NCBI GenBank assembly: GCA_030620095.1
Contig: JAUTXW010000598.1
Span: 1,823,001-1,887,000 of the forward strand
Reading direction: 5' to 3'
DNA from: Kuschelorhynchus macadamiae
Lineage: Eukaryota; Arthropoda; Insecta; Coleoptera; Curculionidae
Length of the DNA: 64,000 nucleotides
In this document: positions 33,759 through 45,763 of the stretch, one piece after another
Position numbering within the stretch: position 1 is the first letter of the stretch
How the letters are laid out: every line of letters begins with the position of its first letter
Notes under the pieces: model-generated
The model's database searches: none
Seen by the model: the letters and a program-made list of their open reading frames with translations, nothing else
What the model was told of the DNA's origin: nothing
Program-made: the position numbers and the translations under genes

Positions 33759-36700
33759 CAGTGGCGGCTCGTGAGTATATTGAAGGGTGAGGCTACATGA
33801 GGTTAATTTTGTTTAAATGTGAATAAATTTCCACGTCACCCATGAGGTATTATTCTGCGACGCGTTGACTTTTTTTTTTAATGGAGATCATCGCCAATAG
33901 CCCTACTAAACCATTAAAAACTAAAAAAATAAACTCTAAAAAAAGTAAATAAAAAGTAAACAAAACAAGTAAAATATGTACACCTATCACTAAAATATAG
34001 CGGTGATTGCGATAATAAAAACATAATTTAGTTTATTAAAACTTAAAATAAATAGTTGTATGAAATAAGATAAAAAAAACTACTTTTTGTACATTAAATC
34101 TATACGTCTGTCTTTTAAGGTTGCAAATGTATCTATAATTTGGTCGTAAAAGTTTTGGTCTTCACTAAGTTCTGACAGTAATTCCTACTCTATTGACATC
34201 ATTGCTAAACCCGAAAGCCGTTCTTGTGTCATTGTGTTTCTTAGGTAGGTTTTGATCCGTTTAAGACATGAAAAATTTCGTTTGGCCGATACACTTGTTG
34301 CGGAAATAGTTAAAACTAAATTAAAAAGCTTATATGCTTCCGCAAAAATTGCTTTAAAATCTTTAAATAACAAAGTTAGACTTTTTTCGACATCTAAATT
34401 TGAAAATTGTTCATCCCTATACAATACAGAAAGCTCATTCTTTAATCTATCTCTGTCAAAAATGTTTGGATAATTTTTTAATAAGTCGTCTGGAAAGCAT
34501 TTAACATATTCCGAATATTTTGTGCAATCGACTAAAGCAAAGAAATTTAAATTATTTAAATTTTCAAACCGCGTCCCTAATTGAAGAATTATACAATCTA
34601 TTATTTCGAAATATAATATTTTATATTTAGTAAAAATATCGAAGTCGCTAGAACATTGCCCTCAACGTGTGTTAGTTGGTAGAATAGTGGCTTTTTTAGC
34701 AATATTGAAAAGTTCTTTGAAATGGTCCTCGTTTCTAAATTCAATAATTCGTTGCTTGGCAAGGTTTATTTGCGAAATGCAGTAATTTATATCTAAATAC
34801 TTTAACTGTAATATTTGAAACAGTACATCAGTGCAACTAAAAATTTGTTTATAAATATGCGTTAAAAGGCAAAATTCGAAATCATTAAAATGCTTTAGAA
34901 ATCCTTTTGCACCATTAATAGATTCTGTTCCAGAACTTAAGTCATTAATAATAGTTTCAAATACCATAATTAAATTGTCCCATTCATTAGCCACTAAGTT
35001 TAAAATTTTAGACCGTGTATACCATCGCGTTTCTACAGCTCGCGGAATTCTTTTACCTACTATCTGATTAAGCACAAAAGACCGTTTTGGTGATTGGTGG
35101 AAATAATTTGGTATTCCTAATAAAGTGGCAAAAAATATACGACTTTGGGTAATCAGTTTTGTTCCCTGTTGTAAAACTAGATTTAATCTGTGGGCGCAAC
35201 AATGAGTAAACATAGCTAAAGGAGCAATAGATCTAACTTTTGTTTGAAGCCCATTGATTTCACCTGCCATAACACTAGCCCCATCGTAACACTGCGCGAC
35301 CAATTTCTTTTAAAGTCATAAGGCTCTAAGCTGTTTTGTATTAAATGAAAAAGGCTCTCTGCTGTTCTATTATCGCTAACGTCAAAAAATCCTAAAAATC
35401 TTTCTTTTAAAGATCCGTTGGTCAAATACCTAACTGTTATCGAACACTGTGATTTTTCTGTTATATCAGTACTATCATCCGCAATTACGCCAAAAAAACA
35501 ACAATCGGTGTCATTGATTTCTTTTTTTATATATTCTTGAATATAGTCATGTATGCAACCAAGTAGTTCATTTTGTATAGTCTTAGATTATCCCGTAAAA
35601 ATATTACTAAATTTAGCACAATGTTCAGTAAGTTCGGCATTTCTTTTTATTAAGCATGCAAATATTTCCTTAAAATTGCCACGGTTAAAAGAATCTGTTG
35701 TTTCATTATGACCTCGAAATGCCAAGTCCTGTTTACCCAAAGTAATAGTAACATCAATTAAATAATTTAATAATAAACGGTTTTTTCGAACATTTTCATT
35801 ATAAACAATTTTATTAAGACTTGCATTTTCTTGTAGTGCATCCGCAATAGTCGCCCTATTTTGCTCCAATCTTGTAGGTGCTACCGAATTTTTAATATGC
35901 TCTCTTGAACTTTCATCCGATTTTACTGCTCGTGAAAAATTTTTTAAATCCGAATATCCGCCCCCTGAACTCCAATTATTTTTGACGCAACCTAATAAAA
36001 TACAAGGCCAACAATATAAGCTTTCTTTATAAATACTTCCGCATAGCCATCTATAAGTTTCGTACCAAGATATTTGAAAAGTTCTTGAATATTTCTTACC
36101 TTGCCTCTTATCGTAAAATATTGCTAAAATTTTCGGCGTCGGACGGCTACCTAATATCTGTTTCTTTTCAGTTTCGCTTCTTCTTAAAAAAGGCGTTTCA
36201 ATTAATGAAGCAATAAAGTCGTGAATAGGATTCATTTCAAAAGCAAAAAGCAAATACAAAAAATGGAACGGTCCAACTTACCAAATCAAAACAAAACAAA
36301 AACTTACTCACGCGTATTTATTCACCTTAAAAGACAGAACGCCCTCAATCAGCGATTATCGCAATCTATTTCCTATTTCTTTCTCAGCCGCACGCACCAC
36401 GTAAAAAGAAGCCGTTGGAATATTTCGCTAGTCATGTGATTTAAATAACCAATAAAAGCATATCCAAGCTACAGATTTATCGCCTCAAGAATGCAATAGA
36501 AAACGCGTGCATCGGCAATCGCCATCCCGCTCTGTCGTGATCAGGTGACTCGCCGGCATCGGCACCGGCCGTTGATAAATAGGTCAGAAGTCGAAACTTT
36601 CCAAGCTAAAATTATTTCGCCTCATTCGAGAGCACTTTCTTTAGGAATGGGTTTGCACGGATTGCACGGTCGGTTTTTTGATGTGGTCAGAATTTATTTT

Positions 36701-36879
36701 CTAAAATATTTATTATGGGATTATATTTTGTTTTTTTTTTAATGTTATTATGTTGTAAAACTGTTAAAAAGTATATTTCTAATTGGTAATAGATAAAAAG
36801 TTATATAAAAAAATTCTCTTTTCCTTTATTTTGGGGGTGAGGCGCGGCCTCAGAGGCCTACCCTGACGAGCCGCCACTG
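33759..36879 (-). mobile_element. Inner ZMYM1-like hAT (3121 bp) with perfect TSD
   Basis: CAGTGGCGGCTCGTGAG at 33759 and GACGAGCCGCCACTG ending at 36879, flanked by GGGTGAAG on both sides (33751-33758 and 36880-36887). It inserted 34 bp inside the end of a relative with the same TIR. Confidence 0.9.
34185..36259 (-). pseudogene. ZMYM1-like hAT transposase of the inner element, few lesions
   Basis: The N-terminal block 35588-36259 has FQISWYETYRWLCGSIYKES, LYCWPCILLG (zinc finger) and LAFRGHNETTDSFNRGNFKE. Next comes ITEKSQCSI-type sequence and LKERFLGFFDVSDNRTAESL (35216-35425), then MVAQCYDGASVMAGEINGLQ and FTHCCAHRLNLVLQQGTKLI (34662-35303). The C-terminal NLVLTISATSVSAKRNFSCL with KRIKTYLRNTM (34185-34424) is the dimerization motif. 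Breaks: a stop before 35588, an overlap frameshift near 35300 and a gap near 34430-34660. It is the best preserved transposase of this hAT family here. Confidence 0.78.
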
Positions 36880-37498
36880 GGGTGAAGGAGCGTTTTTTTA
36901 ATACTTAGGGGAAATAATATGAATTTATAACATTTTAAATATATTCTTTTGTTCTTAAAAAACAGTTATGTACTTATATCTTAAAGCTAATTTCGATTCG
37001 ATTCGATCGATGCAAAACTGCTTCCGCCTCCGATGATCCGAACAGCCTGCAGCAGCAATTTTATGCCGCTCCCATCTCTATTTGGCTTATTTACCATTGC
37101 CATAACAACTGCCGTAAACAAATCTAAGCGCGAAAGCCGGCGTGCGGAGGAAGTCTGATGCAGAATTTGTTACTGCTGATTGTGATTCCTCAACGGTCGC
37201 TCTTATGAAAAGGTGTTCAGCGCGCTACGTTTTTAAGTCATTATTATTTTTTGAGTATATAACGCACTAGTTTTAATAGAAAATAATGGTATAATTATGT
37301 AAATAATGTGAATTTATATAAAACATATTACATTTTTACAATAAAAATATAGATTAAAAAAGGAAATTGATTGGAAAATGGACGCTTCACCCGCGTCCCC
37401 TGGCGAGCCGCCACTGTTTAGAAGTTTTAAACAGGCTTTGGTGTGTTATCGTAAAACAACATAGTTTCAATGATAAAAAGAGTCTCTCTAGTTAATAC

Positions 37499-37733
37499 CT
37501 TCGGCAACGTCAATCTGTTTCACATGGAAGACGTCCAGCTCCAAATCGCTTGAATAGTAATAAGATAAATTATTCAGTGTACTCAAAATGGACAGGACGA
37601 GTTCTTGGTTTTTCTTGAACGGATTGCTGATTAGTACTTTCAAAAATTCGTCGATCAGTCGGTTTCCGTACTGTTCGTTTATGGCTTTGCCTATATCGGG
37701 GTTGATTACGATGTTCGCTATCACTCGTATTAT
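37499..37733 (-). CDS. ARMC2: ARMC2-like exon (235 nt)
   Basis: The acceptor is TTTCAG and the donor GAAG/GTATTA, phase 0 in and phase 1 out. It encodes IIRVIANIVINPDIGKAINE, then a helical stretch with LVLSILSTLNNLSYYYSSD, and ends at VAE plus one base. That base completes Gly with the next exon to give VAEGIIEYTK. The outer hAT copy ends only 83 bp downstream of its donor. Confidence 0.78.
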
Positions 37734-38124
37734 CTGAAATAAAAAGCCGGATCATTATCTACGTTTGGTTGAAAAAGAGTCCTAAAGCAGGAGTAAAGAA
37801 AAGTTAAGAAACTGGCAAAGACTCGAGACGGTGACCTACGCTTCTTCAGAATAAATAGGGCTAAATATTTTTATATATAGACGAATTATCGTGCGGGTCC
37901 AAAGGTCACCAACATAATGAATCAAATCAAAAAACACAGTGAATACCAAAATGTTGTGTGATTCTTTTATCGAGCTATTAAATGTCGATGGGCTATTTAC
38001 AAATATACAGGGAGAAAGAAAATAGTTTTTTTTATTAAATTACGCAATATTATTAAGATAGCCACTTAATATTATTTTATATATTAGATGCCGAGGGACT
38101 AAATACTAAAATTCGCTAAATTTG

Positions 38125-38127
<3 letters not shown>

Positions 38128-38179
<52 letters not shown>
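38128..38179. repeat. (TA)n microsatellite, left of M3
   Basis: About 25 TA units; the counterpart right of M3 is at 41623-41661. M3 evidently inserted inside one (TA)n tract of B2. Confidence 0.9.
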
Positions 38180-38181
<2 letters not shown>

Positions 38182-41100
38182 GGGTGTCAACGATATCGTT
38201 TTACACGATGCCATTCATTTGCTTTTTAGGTTAGGATATTTATATTTGGGTTAATGAAATATGGTATTAAGACACATATTTTTCATGAAAAAACAATTGA
38301 ATATTACTGCCAGTTTTTCCGATATCAGAACCAAGTTAAGAATTTCAAATGGAACCCTGTATATTATTTTACATAGTTTGATAGAGCTTAGAATTACCTT
38401 TTCAATGACATATCACAAGTTATATTTTTTTTTCAAAATGGCGGACCAGGAAGCGCTTTTTCAAAATTCAATAAGGCGGTCGTTTCACGATACCGATGAA
38501 ATTTTGTTTAACAAATTATTAAAATATTAAACAAAATGGGGTTTTCAATGGATTTTAATCAAATTTAAAATCAAATTTTTGATTTATCACAAAATGGGAT
38601 AAGTTTAATTTTTTCTTTAAAATGTGAACTTTTTCTTAAATTTTCTCAAAGATTTTAAATAGAAAGTTGTATTTATTAAATATTAGTATTAAAGTATATC
38701 TTATTAGCTACACGAAACCGCATAACAAGCCGTATTTTTGCTTTTTGTTTCAGAAAAAATTGACAAAACCTTGCCGACACACATTTTTCCTAATACATAA
38801 CATGAAACAAACACACACATATTATTAATCAGAAAATCCTGGAATATTTTTTATTGTTTATTGATAAGTAATTTTGTATTATTTTGACATTTTGTGACTG
38901 TTGTCTTATTTTAGGAAAGCGAGAAAAAATCACAAGTAGTATTAATTTTATTTTACCAGTAGATACGGTGCAGTAACATGAAAGATGACTTAACTAAGAT
39001 AAGTAGGTCTTGGAAACAATTGCATAGGGATTCCATTATAATTTTCATTAGATTTAGCCAGAAACGTCAAAAGTACTGTTTTGTATCGACATTTCTGATA
39101 ACTTTCGTTACATTTTTACACTGAGAAAAACAAAAAACAAAAACAAAACCGCATAACAAACCGTATTTTTGCTTTTTGTTTGAGAAAAAATTGACGAAAC
39201 TCTGCCGATATACATTTTTCGTAATACATAACATGAAACACACACACCCACACACACATATTATTAATCAAAAATTCACAAGTAGTATTAATTTTATTTT
39301 ACCGGTAGGCTTTCGGTTTTTCCGGAAATACCTAGACCTAAGTCAAGAAGTTTAAAAAGAACCCTGTATATTTTTTCACACAGTTTGATAGAACTTAGAA
39401 TTCCCTTTACATTGAGATATCACAAGTTGATTTTTTTTCGAAATGGAGGACCAGGAAGCTTTTGTTCAAAATTCAATATGGCGGCCATTTTCTAACACCG
39501 AAGATATTTTTGAATTATAGGTAGAAATAATAAACAAATATGGGGGTTTTTATTGGGTTTAATGCTAATTTAAAATCAAACTTTCACAATTAATACAAAA
39601 GTCACTCAATTAAATGTTCTATGCGCTGCCGCCTTGTTCTTGGCATAGTGTAACTCTCTCAACATTTTCCGCGAGCAGGTTTCGTAAATGCTGTTCTGAG
39701 ATACTCTCAACGGCTCGTCTTATTCTATTTTCTAACATTTCCAACGATATTACACGAGTTGCATACACTTTTTCTTTCAGATGACCCCATATAGAAAAAT
39801 CAAGCGGGGTTAGGTCAGGCGACCTCGGTGGCCATCGAATTGGTCCATTGGTTCCCAACCAGTTCTCACCAAATCGTTCATTCAAGTAATTTGCAACAAT
39901 TCTTGAATTATGAGCAGGGGCGCCATCTTGTTGGTAAACTAAATCATCATTTTGCTGCAAATTATTTATAAAATGTTCAATTTCATTTTCGAGAAAGTCC
40001 AAATACATCTCGCCAGTTAAAGGCTGATGGAATAATATTGGACCAATAACGCTTAGTCCTACAACGCTTAACCAAACATTAACTCCAAAACGTTCCTGGA
40101 AGGCACCTTCTCTTACTAATCTTTGATTTTCCTTTGCCCAATAACGAAAATTATTTCTATTAAACATCCCTAGATTAGTAAACCTTGATTCGTCCGAAAA
40201 AATAATCTTATGATGAAACACAGGACTTATTCTATAATTATCTAAAAACCAATTGCAATAAATAAGTCGTCTTTGGAAGTCATTTTCAAATAGGTGGTGG
40301 TGAATTTGATACTTAAACGATTTAAACCCGTGTTTCTTTAAAATTTTTCTGGCGCTTTCATGGGACGTATTGCACTGTTTGCCTAATTCACGAAGGGAAG
40401 CTGTACGGTCATACTCGATGTACGCTAAAACGTTTGTTTCCACTTCTTCGCTTACTACGACACATGGACACCACCATTATTTTCATTTTTTAAATGTTGT
40501 ACTAGCCAAGGATAATATGCATGTGAAGGAGCGTCACGATTCGGAAAGCGTTCCTGGTATAATCTCTCTGTGTCCCTTGAATTTTTGCGACATTCCCCAT
40601 AAACAAGGAGCATGTCAATTCGATGTTCTCTTGAATAAACCATAACATTTATTTTTAAAACTAACTAGAACCACTTCTCAGTGTAAAAATGTAACGAAAG
40701 TTATCAGAAATGTCGATACAAAACAGTACTTTTGACGTTTCTGGTTAAATCTAATGAAAATTATAATGGCATCCCGATGCAATTGTTTCCAAGGCCTACT
40801 TATCTTAGTTAAGTCATCTTTCATGTTACTGCACCGTATCTACCGGTAAAATAAAATTAATACTACTTGTGATTTTTTTTCGTTTTCCTAAAATAAGACA
40901 ACAGTCATAAAATGTCAAAATAATACAAAATTACTTATCAATAAACAATAAAAAATATTCCAGGATTTTCTGATTAATAATATGTGTGTGTTTGTTTCAT
41001 GTTATGTATTAGGAAAAATGTATATAGGCAAGGTTTTGTCAATTTTTTCTGAAACAAAAAGCAAAAGTACGGCTTGTTATGTGGTTTCGTGTAGCTAATA

Positions 41101-41620
41101 AGATATACTTTAATACTAATATTTAATAAATACAACTTTCTATTTAAAATCTTTGAGAAAATTTAAGAAAAAGTTCACATTTTAGAGAAAAAATTAAACT
41201 TATCCCATTTTGTGATAAATTAAAAATTTGATTTTAAATTTGATTAAAATCCATTGAAAACCCGATTTTGTTTAATATTTTAATAATTTGTTAAACAAAA
41301 ATTTCATCGGTATCGGGAAACGACCGCCATATTGAATTTTGAAAAAGCGCTTCCTGGTCCGCCATTTTGAAAAAAAATATAACGTGTGATATGTTATTGA
41401 AAAGGTAATTCTAAGCTCTATCAAACTATGTAAAATAATATACAGGGTTCCATTTGAAATTCTTAACTTGGTTCTGATATCGGAAAAACTGGCAGTAATA
41501 TTCAATTGTTTTTTCATGAAAAATATGTGTCTTAATACCATATTTCGTTAACCCAAATAAAAAAATCCTAACCTAAAAAGCAATTGAATGGCATCGTGTA
41601 AAACGATATCGTTGACACCC

Positions 41621-41622
<2 letters not shown>
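38180..41622 (-). mobile_element. M3: mariner-like element with about 945-bp TIRs
   Basis: CCGGGTGTCAACGATATCG at 38180 and its mirror ending at 41622 sit between the two halves of a (TA)n run. Inverted identity extends from 38180 to about 39125 and from about 40677 to 41622. A third, diverged direct copy of part of the arm lies at about 39130-39600, just beyond the transposase stop. Confidence 0.88.
39619..40643 (-). pseudogene. M3 DD41D transposase, one frameshift from open
   Basis: The start MVYSREHRIDMLLVYGECRK and the HTH lie at 40455-40643. The frame is lost at 40443-40455 and continues to the end in VETNVLAYIEYDRTASLREL. The DDE_3 core has IIFSDESRFTNLG, LVYQQDGAPAHNSR and RSPDLTPLDFSIWG; 41 residues separate the second and third Asp, the DD41D spacing of rosa/visitor-type elements. 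It ends CQEQGGSA and a stop, with a relic of the usual C-terminus beyond. It is the most nearly intact transposase in the window. Confidence 0.82.
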
Positions 41623-41663
<41 letters not shown>

Positions 41664-42170
41664 CTTGTATTTTTCGTTAGCCCCGAGTTTCTGGTAAAGA
41701 GATTATACCGATTTATATATATAAAATTTTGTCTTATAATTAATAAAAAAATTTATTTATTTTAAACACGCTTTAAAATGGTGTCAAATCTAATAAAAAA
41801 AATTTTATATTAAAATTCACTGGCTAATATCCATGAGCCAGTGGCAAAAGCTCTGAGAATCGGTATAAGGAATGTACTGTAGAACTTGTGCATGAAAAAA
41901 AAACATAATTTACTTCCGAAGAAGATTAAGAATTGTACACGAAAAAATCCAAAGGCAAAAGACTTAAGTTACAATGCAAAAATGGATATTCATAATGCAA
42001 TTTATGATTTATACACGTCAAAGACTAATATAATCCTTCAGAAACTTTTTAATATTATAGACTAAAAAATATCATCATTACTTAAAAAGTCCTCATCTTC
42101 TGAGTCGTCCTCAAATGGCGCAATGATCATTGATGCTATTTCGACATCTAGAACTCCGGCGTAATATAAT

Positions 42171-43166
42171 TTATGAATCTTGCCAAACAATTTGCACTTC
42201 ATCTGATGTAAGATCATCTTTCAGGTGTTTTTCGTAATATGATTTTGCCCCAGCCCATATTAATTTTATTGCGTTAAACTGACAGTGGTATGGCGGTAGT
42301 CGTAAACCCTCATGTCCATTTTCCCGTATTATTTCATCTGCGGCATATATTGTTGGTTTTTTAATAGATTTTGCCATTAAAAGAAGTTCTAGTTTCAGCA
42401 TATTGGGTAAAGGATTTTCTTTTTGTTTTATTAGCCAGTCATTAATATCACTTTTCTTCCAGGATGAAGTAGGTTGTTTATTTAAGATTCTTGAATGATA
42501 AAATGCATTGTCCAGAATGATTAAAGATGGAGCATCTAAATTTGGAATCAGTTGTTCTTTTAACCACTTTTTAAACAGTTCACAGTTCATATTATCATGG
42601 TGGTCCATACTTTTGGATTTTGAAGAAAACAGTAAACATGCACCTGGGAGAAATCCTGTTGAAGAATCTGTATGCAAAATGATAACCCGTTTTTCCGTCC
42701 CACATCCCTTTTTTCTCTTGACACTTTTTACAGACTCGTCCTGCCAAGATTTCGAACCACTCCCATTAAAAACCCATAAATAGAATAATTTTTATTAATT
42801 TTGACAACGATTTTAGACCAATTTCTAATATGCCCCGATTTTTTAAAGCTTCTTTTAAAACTTGAAGGGTTATATTAGTTTTTGATGTGTATAAATCGTA
42901 AATTGCATTACGAACATCCATTATTACATTGTCACTTAAGTCTTCTGTCTTTGGCTTTTTTCGTGTACATTTTTTAATCTTCTTCGGTAGTAAATTATGT
43001 TTTTTTTTCATGCACAATTTTCTGCACAGTCCGATTCCCAGAGCTTTTGCTACTGTCTCCTGGATATTGGCCGGTGAATTTTCATTTTCGTAATATTTTA
43101 TTAGATTTAATTCCATTTTTTTCGCTTGTGGATACAAAAAAAAACGGAAATTGTTTTATATTACTC
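42171..43166 (-). pseudogene. B2 IS630/Tc1-like transposase, broken and deleted
   Basis: Second copy of the 30980-32212 gene. MYPQAKKMELNLIKYYENEN and the N-terminal HTH region are at 42766-43137. The first catalytic Asp region is deleted at about 42780. FSSKSKSMDHHDNMNCELFK, IILDNAFYHSRILNKQPTSS and LRLPPYHCQFNAIKLIWAG follow at 42171-42677. The terminal acidic residue Glu is Lys here (NAIKL), so it is catalytically dead apart from its deletions. Confidence 0.75.
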
Positions 43167-43329
43167 ATTTTGTCACTGACTTGTCAATCTGACTTTGAAG
43201 TGACATCGGTCAAAGATTTTTGCAACTGCTGGTATTTATATGTTTATCCTATATAACTTAAAAAGTTTGTCGTTGATAAATCGTATGACCCGCACGAAAA
43301 CAATGCTTTTGACTATATAATAAAATAAA

Positions 43330-43800
43330 AGAAGTTTAACATGTTTCACAGTATTTTAAATATTTTCTCACTTTTCCAGGAGGCTGCCTCATGTTTTTAG
43401 GGCAACCCTGTATACTGGACTAAAATTATTTTGTATACAAAAAAAATAAATTAATTTGACGAGTTTCGCCATTTTCGAAAAAAAATCAGGCATCTACGTC
43501 AATGACTTCTACAATTTTTCAGTGCCAGAACATATATCTTTTTTTAATTTGACTATTATCGGTTTCCGTGTTCCCATTTTTTTTTTACTTTTTTATACCG
43601 CTTACAAACATCGGACCCACACAGACATCATATTTTTTTTCTAAAAATATGGTTTTGGTATTCTACGAACTCTAGAATGTCGATTAAACCCAACTTATAT
43701 TTTTCAAAAATGTTTGCGATTCAAGTACTCTCTGTATATATCTATATCGAGTATTAATAATACAATATATGAGGGGGCTAATTCCAAAATGTACAAGCTC
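43330..43800. repeat. Fragment related to the 14381-15408 hAT element
   Basis: It shares the internal motifs of that element (GTTTCGCCATTTTCG, then CTTCTACAATTTTTCAGTG, then TTTGACTATTATCGGTTT) and a GAGGGGGCTAATTCCAAAAT end, but no TIR pair is intact. Confidence 0.5.
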
Positions 43801-43902
43801 CAGTTTTATAAAAAAATGACAAAACGAAAAAAACGTATAACTTTAGTGCACTAACATAATTTTTTTTTGGCTGTTTCAATCAATTAAGGTAAGTATTTAG
43901 TA

Positions 43903-45492
43903 TTAGTTTGTGAATTTGTTTACCGTGTTAGTCTTGGCGATTATGGTTGGATTCATAGCAGGAATGGCTTTTCCTTTTTTTGTTATTGATTTCCCCATTC
44001 CTAAGTCTGAGCGATAAGCACCTTCACCTCGGACTACAACTATCCCTTTTGAATTTTTGATAATCACCATTCTTTTCATTTTTGAAAATGCGAAGTGCCA
44101 CTGGCCAGGTGTTTTTATGAAGTTACTCGCTTCATTCTTCCAATTTTTAATTTGAACATCATCGCCAACTTTTAAAACGGTTCCATATCGTGAAAATAGG
44201 TTCAGATATTCCTCTGGCTCTAGAATAATTTCCTTCTTACGAATCTCCTTTTCTATATGACCAAAAACCCGGTCAGGGGGAATAAATGAATGACCCCTGA
44301 CAGGAAAAATAACCTCAATTTTATCTACTACATTTTGTTTGGAAAGCCAATTACAGCACATTGATATCAGGGTGGTTTAACTTATTTTGCCCCCCGCACC
44401 CATCACACATAAGCCTAACACAAGGTGATAGATGCAGGAAGCAATCTCGTTTCATCCTTTGTTAAATTCATTCTCAGTCCAACAGAAACAAGTAACTGTT
44501 GACGGATTCAGTTGGGTTTTTGAAGTGCCTCCCACCACTGTAAAGTTATAGATATACAGCTGCCTAGAATAATAGGCTTGTTGATCAGGCACCTTAGGCA
44601 AAACCTGATTTTTTTGGCAGTCGAATGAAAAAATCACAACGTCATCCTCTGCTTCTCTCAAGAGCTGGAAGTACGCTTCAGCCCGCATTTTATGCACTTT
44701 TTTCTCGGCAAGCAAGTTTTTTTTAACATTCTCGCCATTACAACTTCTTCTCTGTCAACTGTAAACATGTTGAACATACGTCAGTGCGCGAATTTCCGAA
44801 ACCCAAGTTATAAGAGGTATTGAAAATATACCTAAAATAACTATGTTTAACTTTGTTTTCATTTTGGTACATGGCCCACATTTTATTAATATTTAAGGAA
44901 GAGCCTAGGTACATCCTTTCACTTTGCCCCCCTGCTACGGGCTTCATATTTTTCCGACAGCCTATCACCACCCCGATTTTCCTTCGCTGATAATAACGTT
45001 CGAAAATGATTTTTAGTCACTGTGTCAATCCTTCTTCCTGTTATTCCCAAAATATTCATAAAAGACTGTTTGCAAATTGGCACAAGTCTTTTCTGTTGAC
45101 TAACTAACTAAAATTTTTTTTCGCTATGTCTCGAATTTTTTGGCCTTTTTCGCTTCACCGGAATATTCTGACAATATTTTAGAATGAAGTTATCTTGGTA
45201 AACCTTTTCTTTTACTTCATAAAATTTTTTGTGAAAATTATGTACTTCAGCCATTGTTAGCAAACTGCACTGAAACGCAGAGGTTTTGTGGCCACAAGTC
45301 GGGTAAATCGGAAGTAAATGTGGACTATACCTAAACATTTTTTCATGGAATGAACTCTATTACACCTAAAATAATGCTACTTCTTACCTAAAACGTTTCT
45401 CTTGATTTACTTCCATCCAGAAGGATTTCTTTTCCTCTTTCGGCCTTTGCCTTTACTAACAGGTGTTACATTAAGATTCATTGTTAACTAAA
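43903..45492 (-). pseudogene. DUF7869-like insect multicopy gene, broken
   Basis: A start MNLNVTPVSKGKGRKRKRKS is readable near 45492. Next come YPTCGHKTSAFQCSLLTMAE (45108-45338), FRYIFNTSYNLGFGNSRTD with VCSTCLQL (44738-44971), VVIFSFDCQKNQVLPKVPD and TVTCFCWTENEFNKG (44452-44715), CDGCGGQNK (about 44380-44410), and IFPVRGHSFIPPDRVFGHIE with PGQWHFAFSK (43903-44361). This order is a lineage of insect multicopy proteins with a DUF7869 region, presumably transposon-derived. At least four frame breaks. No TIRs recognised. Confidence 0.72.
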
Positions 45493-45763
45493 AACTATGC
45501 TGATCACTTTAAACACTTAATAACTACAAAAACATAAGAGCGTACAAACAGCCTCATTACTTTTCAGCAAACAACACAGTAATGACGTTTAGAAACCGTT
45601 AATAAACGGACTGTAAACAAATTTAAGCGGCAATCGGATATTGTACACTTTGAATATTAACTTTGAATATTGCCTTAAAATACATTGGAGATTGTATGTT
45701 TTGCTTTCATTGATGACCGAAGAGTTTGCACAATTTGAAACTAAAAAATGGAAGGAGATTGTA

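Larger units (their letters stand above)
33725..37416. mobile_element. Outer non-autonomous hAT, split by an inner hAT
   Basis: CAGTGGCGGCTCG at 33725 and CGAGCCGCCACTG ending at 37416, flanked by TTCAGAAG and TTTAGAAG (7 of 8). Only 34 bp lie left of the inner element and about 530 bp to its right, so the outer copy is a short non-coding element. Confidence 0.85.
37889..43297 (-). mobile_element. B2: IS630/Tc1-like element, interrupted by M3
   Basis: The same ends as B1 (TCGTGCGGGTC at 37889, GACCCGCACGA to 43297); left TA present, right TA mutated to AA. Net length about 1.97 kb; it is shorter than B1 because of deletions near 42780 and 43255. Confidence 0.8.

Noticed and set aside
38128..38179. 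CRISPR-like or other array at the TA repeats
   Set aside because: Simple dinucleotide microsatellite; no spacers, eukaryotic context.
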